Positions 22,232 through 23,208 of a DNA stretch of 23,208 bases are shown in pieces. The stretch comes from a virus, in IMG/VR virus record IMGVR_UViG_3300032271_000398, positions 1 through 23,208 of that record, one strand, 5' to 3'. The notes under the pieces were generated by a model that did no database searches, was not told where the DNA came from, and saw nothing but the letters and a program-made list of their open reading frames with translations. The position numbers and the translations under genes were made by a program. Each line of letters starts with the position of its first letter. Within the stretch, counting starts at the first letter, position 1.

Positions 22232-22690
22232 ATGCACAACCTCGCCGCCATTTTCCGCTTCCTGCAATTTTTTTCGCACGCCGCGCACAACATGACGAAT
22301 GGCTGCACCTTCTTTGCAGACCACAAATTTCTTCAAAAGCTGTATGGCCAATACGAAGAGGCGTTCGATGCTACCGTGGAGCGGCTTATCGGGCTGGGGG
22401 AAATCAAGACCGCCGAAGAACGGTTGGAAATCGACGCCAAGGCCGCTTCCATTCTAGCCAAAGCGGACACTGAGGATCTTGAATGCGCCGAAGATTGGTT
22501 TGAGGTTCTTCAGGACATGGAAGTGGAACTTTGCAAAGCCATCGAAAAGCTGGCCAAAGGCAAAATCAGTCAAGGTACGCTCAATCTGATCGCCCAGTTT
22601 GCAGACGACTCCGAAGTCCGGCAGTATCGTATCGGGCAAAGGTTGAAAATGGCGCCCGCCGAGAAAGCTGAACCCGAACGGGCTTACTGA
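22232..22690 (+). CDS. Dps-like ferritin-superfamily protein, 152 aa
   Basis: The helical N-terminal half carries 'FFSHAAHNMTNGCTFFADHKFLQKLYGQYEEAFDATVERLIGLG'. Counting from the ATG at 22232, His19, His31, Asp46 and Glu50 have spacing 12-15-4. This equals E. coli Dps ferroxidase ligands His51, His63, Asp78 and Glu82. The Asp67 equivalent is Gln35, so iron oxidation may be altered. Dps proteins assemble into 12-mer shells that oxidise iron with peroxide and can bind DNA. The frame opens at TTG 22202 (10 residues more), but I prefer the ATG. The stop overlaps the tail-fibre start as TGATG. Such a gene is unusual in a small phage. Confidence 0.75.
   Translation: MHNLAAIFRFLQFFSHAAHNMTNGCTFFADHKFLQKLYGQYEEAFDATVERLIGLGEIKTAEERLEIDAKAASILAKADTEDLECAEDWFEVLQDMEVELCKAIEKLAKGKISQGTLNLIAQFADDSEVRQYRIGQRLKMAPAEKAEPERAY
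22673..22682. promoter_or_regulatory. CCCGAACGGG palindrome just before the tail-fibre start
   Basis: This is the fourth exact copy of the palindrome, seven bases upstream of the ATG at 22690 and inside the end of the Dps-like gene. A bound protein here could affect tail-fibre expression. It may instead be a chance product of coding sequence (Pro-Glu-Arg). Confidence 0.35.
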
Positions 22691-23208
22691 TGAGCGCGGT
22701 TCCTACCCCCTACACTAGGCAGGCGAATTTTGTTTCCGACGCTGGGAACAACCCGAGCGGGTCGGCTTCACCCGTAAAACTGGACGCTGAATTCAACGCC
22801 GTACAGACAGCCATTTCTACGACGCAATCCCGGCTGGCGCAGATCCAGCGGGATGACGGTGGCTTGCTCAATGGCATCGTGGATCGGAATGCCTTGGCTT
22901 CGAACATGGTGTTTTCCGGGGCTGACATTCAGCTTGGGTCTGTAACCGGGTATAATCTGGCGTCTAAAACGGTCACGGCAAACAATATCGCAGACGGTAC
23001 GATTGACCCGACGAAACTCACTTCTGGATTCTCGCTGCCTTCCTCGGCGATTCCCGATGGCTCAATCAACGACGCCAAGGTTTCCTCGCTTTCTACCAGC
23101 AAAATTACGGGGCTAGATGCGGCTTTGCTCGGAAAACAGCCCGCAGGAAGCTACGCCGCATCCTCGCACACGCATTCCCTGTCTCAAATCACGCAGTCGT
23201 CTGCCTCC
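22690..23208 (+). CDS. Tail fibre protein, N-terminal part (3' end beyond window end)
   Basis: The ATG overlaps the preceding stop (TGATG). The first about 60 residues match the podovirus fibre attachment domain: 'NFVSDAGNNPSGSASPVKLDAEFNAVQTAI', then 'LAQIQRDDGGLLNGIVDRNAL'; the I-Q-R-D-D-G block is diagnostic. This part binds the tail nozzle. The following repeats (ADGTIDPTKL, PDGSINDAKV) are the stalk, matching the style of the fragment at 1-1050. The 519 bases to the window end are exactly 173 codons, so the frame continues into base 1 if the molecule is circular. The combined protein would be about 522 residues. A CCCGAGCGGG palindrome lies inside at 22752-22761. Confidence 0.9.
   Translation, partial: MSAVPTPYTRQANFVSDAGNNPSGSASPVKLDAEFNAVQTAISTTQSRLAQIQRDDGGLLNGIVDRNALASNMVFSGADIQLGSVTGYNLASKTVTANNIADGTIDPTKLTSGFSLPSSAIPDGSINDAKVSSLSTSKITGLDAALLGKQPAGSYAASSHTHSLSQITQSSAS
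22752..22761. promoter_or_regulatory. CCCGAGCGGG palindrome within the tail-fibre 5' coding region
   Basis: This is the fifth exact copy of the palindrome, inside codons for Asn-Pro-Ser-Gly of the fibre attachment domain. Being coding, it may be coincidental. It lies 79 bases from the copy upstream of the fibre start. Confidence 0.3.

Noticed and set aside
1-23208. tRNA, rRNA or CRISPR array
   Set aside because: No cloverleaf-like segment, ribosomal signature or regularly spaced repeat-spacer array was seen; the only regular array is the 12-bp coding repeat in the tail fibre.

Overview
The window is a compact tailed-phage genome of the short-tailed (podovirus-like) type. It carries large terminase, P22-like portal, scaffold, major capsid, head-tail adaptor, tail nozzle, a T7 gp13-like protein, ejection proteins, tail fibre and lysis genes. 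Both window ends lie inside a tail-fibre gene. The fragment starting at 22690 contributes exactly 173 codons, and the fragment ending at 1050 continues it in frame from base 1. The simplest reading is a circular (or circularly permuted) genome of about 23.2 kb cut open in this gene, giving a fibre of about 522 residues.

Layout: 1-1214 holds the C-terminal part of the tail fibre and a small fibre-associated gene. 1219-2939 is the lysis cassette (XhlA-like protein, o-spanin-like lipoprotein, a secreted coiled-coil membrane protein, a holin-like protein, a GH108 endolysin). 2936-8842 is the packaging and head module (TerL, portal, scaffold, major capsid), ending at a hairpin. 8909-19858 holds a 24-residue mini-gene, an unknown conserved protein, the connector, the nozzle, the gp13-like protein and five internal/ejection proteins. 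19968-20834 encodes an abundant-looking decoration-type protein, followed by a strong terminator. 20897-21315 is a structured non-coding region. 21316-22165 carries a leftward GNAT plus HNH endonuclease pair. A rightward Dps-like ferritin (about 22232-22690) then leads into the tail fibre.

No DNA polymerase, helicase, primase, RNA polymerase, integrase, repressor or small terminase was recognised. If the circle is complete, replication and transcription must rely on the host or on genes I cannot identify. The o-spanin-like lipoprotein and GH108 lysozyme point to a Gram-negative host. Almost no gene has a Shine-Dalgarno site. Starts are instead preceded by A/C-rich leaders or by 4-base stop/start overlaps, as expected for hosts that rarely use SD sequences (Bacteroidota is the best-known case). 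The host lineage is inference only.

Most noteworthy: five copies of the palindrome CCCGARCGGG confined to 21128-22761 and found nowhere else; nested hairpins in 21135-21324; a phage-encoded Dps-like protein with ferroxidase-ligand spacing; a tandem pair of paralogous internal proteins of different base composition; and the lack of replication genes.
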